From: JAAAPF01 sp964481035
GTDB taxonomy: Bacteria; Pseudomonadota; Alphaproteobacteria; Geminicoccales; Geminicoccaceae
Length of the DNA stretch: 6,707 nucleotides
Reading direction: 5' to 3'
Assembly (NCBI GenBank): GCA_964481035.1
Contig: CAYZSE010000147.1
Location: 1-6,707, forward strand
A program made the translations under genes and the position numbers. The notes below the pieces were generated by a model. That model was not told the DNA's origin. It saw only the letters and a program-made list of their open reading frames with translations, and searched no databases. Below are positions 5,638 through 6,707 of this stretch, piece after piece (position 1 is the first letter of the stretch; each line of letters starts with the position of its first letter).

Positions 5638-6537
5638 ATGCCCGAGAGCTTGTGGATCGCCGCGACGCTGATGGCGGCGCTCGCCCAGACGCTGCGCAAC
5701 GCGCTGCAGCGGGGGCTCACCGTCGAGCTCGGGGTGATCGGCGCGACGCATGTCCGCTTCCTCTTCGGCCTGCCCTTCGCGCTCGTCCTTCTCCTGGTCG
5801 CCTGCCTGGTGACCGGGCGCGCGCCCCATGTTCCCGACACCATGGCCCTGGGCTGGATCGCCTTGGGGGCCGCGATGCAGATGGTAGCGACCGCGCTGAT
5901 GCTGGCGGCGATGCGGTGGCGCTCCTTCGTCGTCACCATCGCCTACACCAAGACCGAACCCGCCCAGGTGCTGATCGTCGCCCTGGTGGTGCTCGGCGAG
6001 GTGCCGACGCCGCTGCTGGTCGCGGCCGTCCTGCTCGCCACCGCGGGGGTGCTGGTGATGAGCTGGCCCGCCGACGACCGGGCCTTCGCCAGTCCGACCC
6101 TCGGCGCCGTGCTCCTGGGCCTCGCCGCCGGCGGCGGCTTCGCCGTCTCCGCGGTCGCCTACCGCGGCGGCATCCTGGCGCTCGGCGGCGAGGGCGACGG
6201 CCTCGCCGCGCTCTCGGCATTGACGACGGCCCTCGCCCTGCAGGCGCTCAGCCTCGGGCTCTGGCTCCTGTGGCGCGACCGCCGCACGCTTCAGGGCATC
6301 CTCGCCGCCTGGCGGCCCTCGCTCGGCGCGGGCTTGCTCGGCGCCCTCGCCTCGACGGGCTGGTTTTGGGCCTTCGCGCTGCAGGAGACGGCAGCGGTCC
6401 GCACCCTGGCCCTCGTCGAGCTGGTCTTCGCCCAGCTCCTCTCGAGGCGGCTGTTTCGCGAGACGACGAGCGCGCGGGAGCGCACGGGCCTCGCGCTCCT
6501 GGCCCTCGGCGTCGCCTCGGTGCTCCAGGCGAGCTGA
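5638..6537 (+). CDS. EamA/DMT-family transporter
   Basis: This 299-residue inner-membrane protein belongs to the drug/metabolite transporter superfamily and has the usual length and two-repeat, ten-helix plan. Hydrophobic segments lie at about 5-24, 33-60, 69-92, 95-120, 123-142, 153-175, 189-212, 229-249, 254-272 and 283-298. The first repeat contains the polar AYTKTEPAQ stretch (102-110) at the end of helix 4, and the second has RTLALVELVF (255-264) at the matching place, with E107 and E261 as notable membrane-embedded acidic residues. Such proteins export or import small metabolites such as amino acids, but the substrate here cannot be told. The ATG at 5638 places helix 1 immediately at the N-terminus, although its ribosome site is weak (GAGGA 13 bases upstream). 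It is divergent from the SDR gene; a shared pathway is possible but not shown. Confidence 0.92.
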   Translation: MPESLWIAATLMAALAQTLRNALQRGLTVELGVIGATHVRFLFGLPFALVLLLVACLVTGRAPHVPDTMALGWIALGAAMQMVATALMLAAMRWRSFVVTIAYTKTEPAQVLIVALVVLGEVPTPLLVAAVLLATAGVLVMSWPADDRAFASPTLGAVLLGLAAGGGFAVSAVAYRGGILALGGEGDGLAALSALTTALALQALSLGLWLLWRDRRTLQGILAAWRPSLGAGLLGALASTGWFWAFALQETAAVRTLALVELVFAQLLSRRLFRETTSARERTGLALLALGVASVLQAS

Positions 6538-6707
6538 CCCGCGGCCACAACCGAATATCTCACTCGTTGAAAATGAAAGAGCAATTGGGGCGTGCTCGGT
6601 CATGCGAGGTCTCATGCCACCGTCTCGCCCGACGAGGACCGCGCAATCCTCGACGATGAGATGAAGTCTCCAAAAGATGACGTTCTCTTGCCGGCGAGCA
6701 CCCAGCC
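6538..6707. other. Unassigned region of lower G+C downstream of EamA
   Basis: These 170 bp to the window end hold no gene I can recognise. By hand count 6541-6707 is about 57% G+C, compared with 50 of 60 bases at 6301-6360 in the gene before it. One plus-strand frame stays open from a TGA near 6570 to the window edge, with a possible GTG near 6590 and an acidic stretch including PDEDRAILDDEMKSP. It could be the beginning of a gene or chance. The opposite frame, ending in a TGA near 6612-6614, is also open to the edge and Ser/Arg-rich. No terminator hairpin with a T-run follows the EamA stop. Confidence 0.35.

Noticed and set aside
4907..5671. A 254-codon plus-strand open frame opposite the SDR gene.
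   Set aside because: It mirrors the SDR codons, whose catalytic motifs are intact on the minus strand. The translation is Gly/Arg/Asp-rich without any domain.
6569..6586. TTGA...GCAA in the A+T-rich tail, resembling a second FixK/FNR box.
   Set aside because: The half-sites are 10 bases apart instead of 6, which does not fit the regulator's geometry.
5230..6615. A 461-codon open frame on the minus strand across the EamA gene and part of the SDR gene.
   Set aside because: It is antisense to a clear transporter and out of frame with the SDR. Its translation is low-complexity Arg/Gly/Glu/Gln-rich, typical of spurious frames in very high-GC DNA, and it shows no family motif.
6610..6661. Inverted repeat TCTCAT / ATGAGA in the tail region.
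   Set aside because: The arms are only 6 bp and are separated by 40 bases, so it has no terminator or attachment-site character.

Overview
The window is very G+C-rich DNA with tightly packed genes, TTG as well as ATG starts, Shine-Dalgarno sites and long spurious open frames on the opposite strand of nearly every gene. The protein families and a FixK/FNR-type box suggest a high-GC proteobacterium, most likely an alphaproteobacterium. That assignment is inference, because no marker gene is present. Six protein-coding genes can be supported, all apparently intact chromosomal housekeeping or accessory genes. I see no tRNA, rRNA, CRISPR array, insertion sequence or phage gene.

Layout. Positions 1-103 are a leader with one perfect DnaA-box consensus at the left edge. 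Then come msrB (104-502, +), a methionine-R-sulfoxide reductase, and a P2-type cation-pumping ATPase (578-3319, +). The 75 bp gap between them carries a FixK/FNR-like dyad (519-532). A DUF547 exported protein (3289-4101, -) overlaps the ATPase tail to tail by 31 bp. A secreted trypsin-like serine protease (about 4100-4825, +) is divergent from DUF547, and the two candidate start codons share one CATG. An SDR oxidoreductase (4862-5554, -) converges on the protease. It is divergent from a ten-helix EamA/DMT transporter (5638-6537, +) across an 83 bp gap. The last 170 bp hold no recognised gene and are visibly less G+C-rich (about 57% by hand count over 6541-6707).

How the genes relate. Strand order is + + - + - +, so only msrB and the ATPase could share a transcript, and even there the dyad suggests separate control of the ATPase. 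DUF547 and the protease both carry export signals and may share a promoter region, but nothing shows that they work together. The SDR and EamA pair may share a control region. I found no convincing undescribed multi-gene system. The points most worth a second look are the FixK/FNR-like box before the ATPase, the ATPase's missing M6 aspartate, the shared CATG start, and the DnaA box at the edge.
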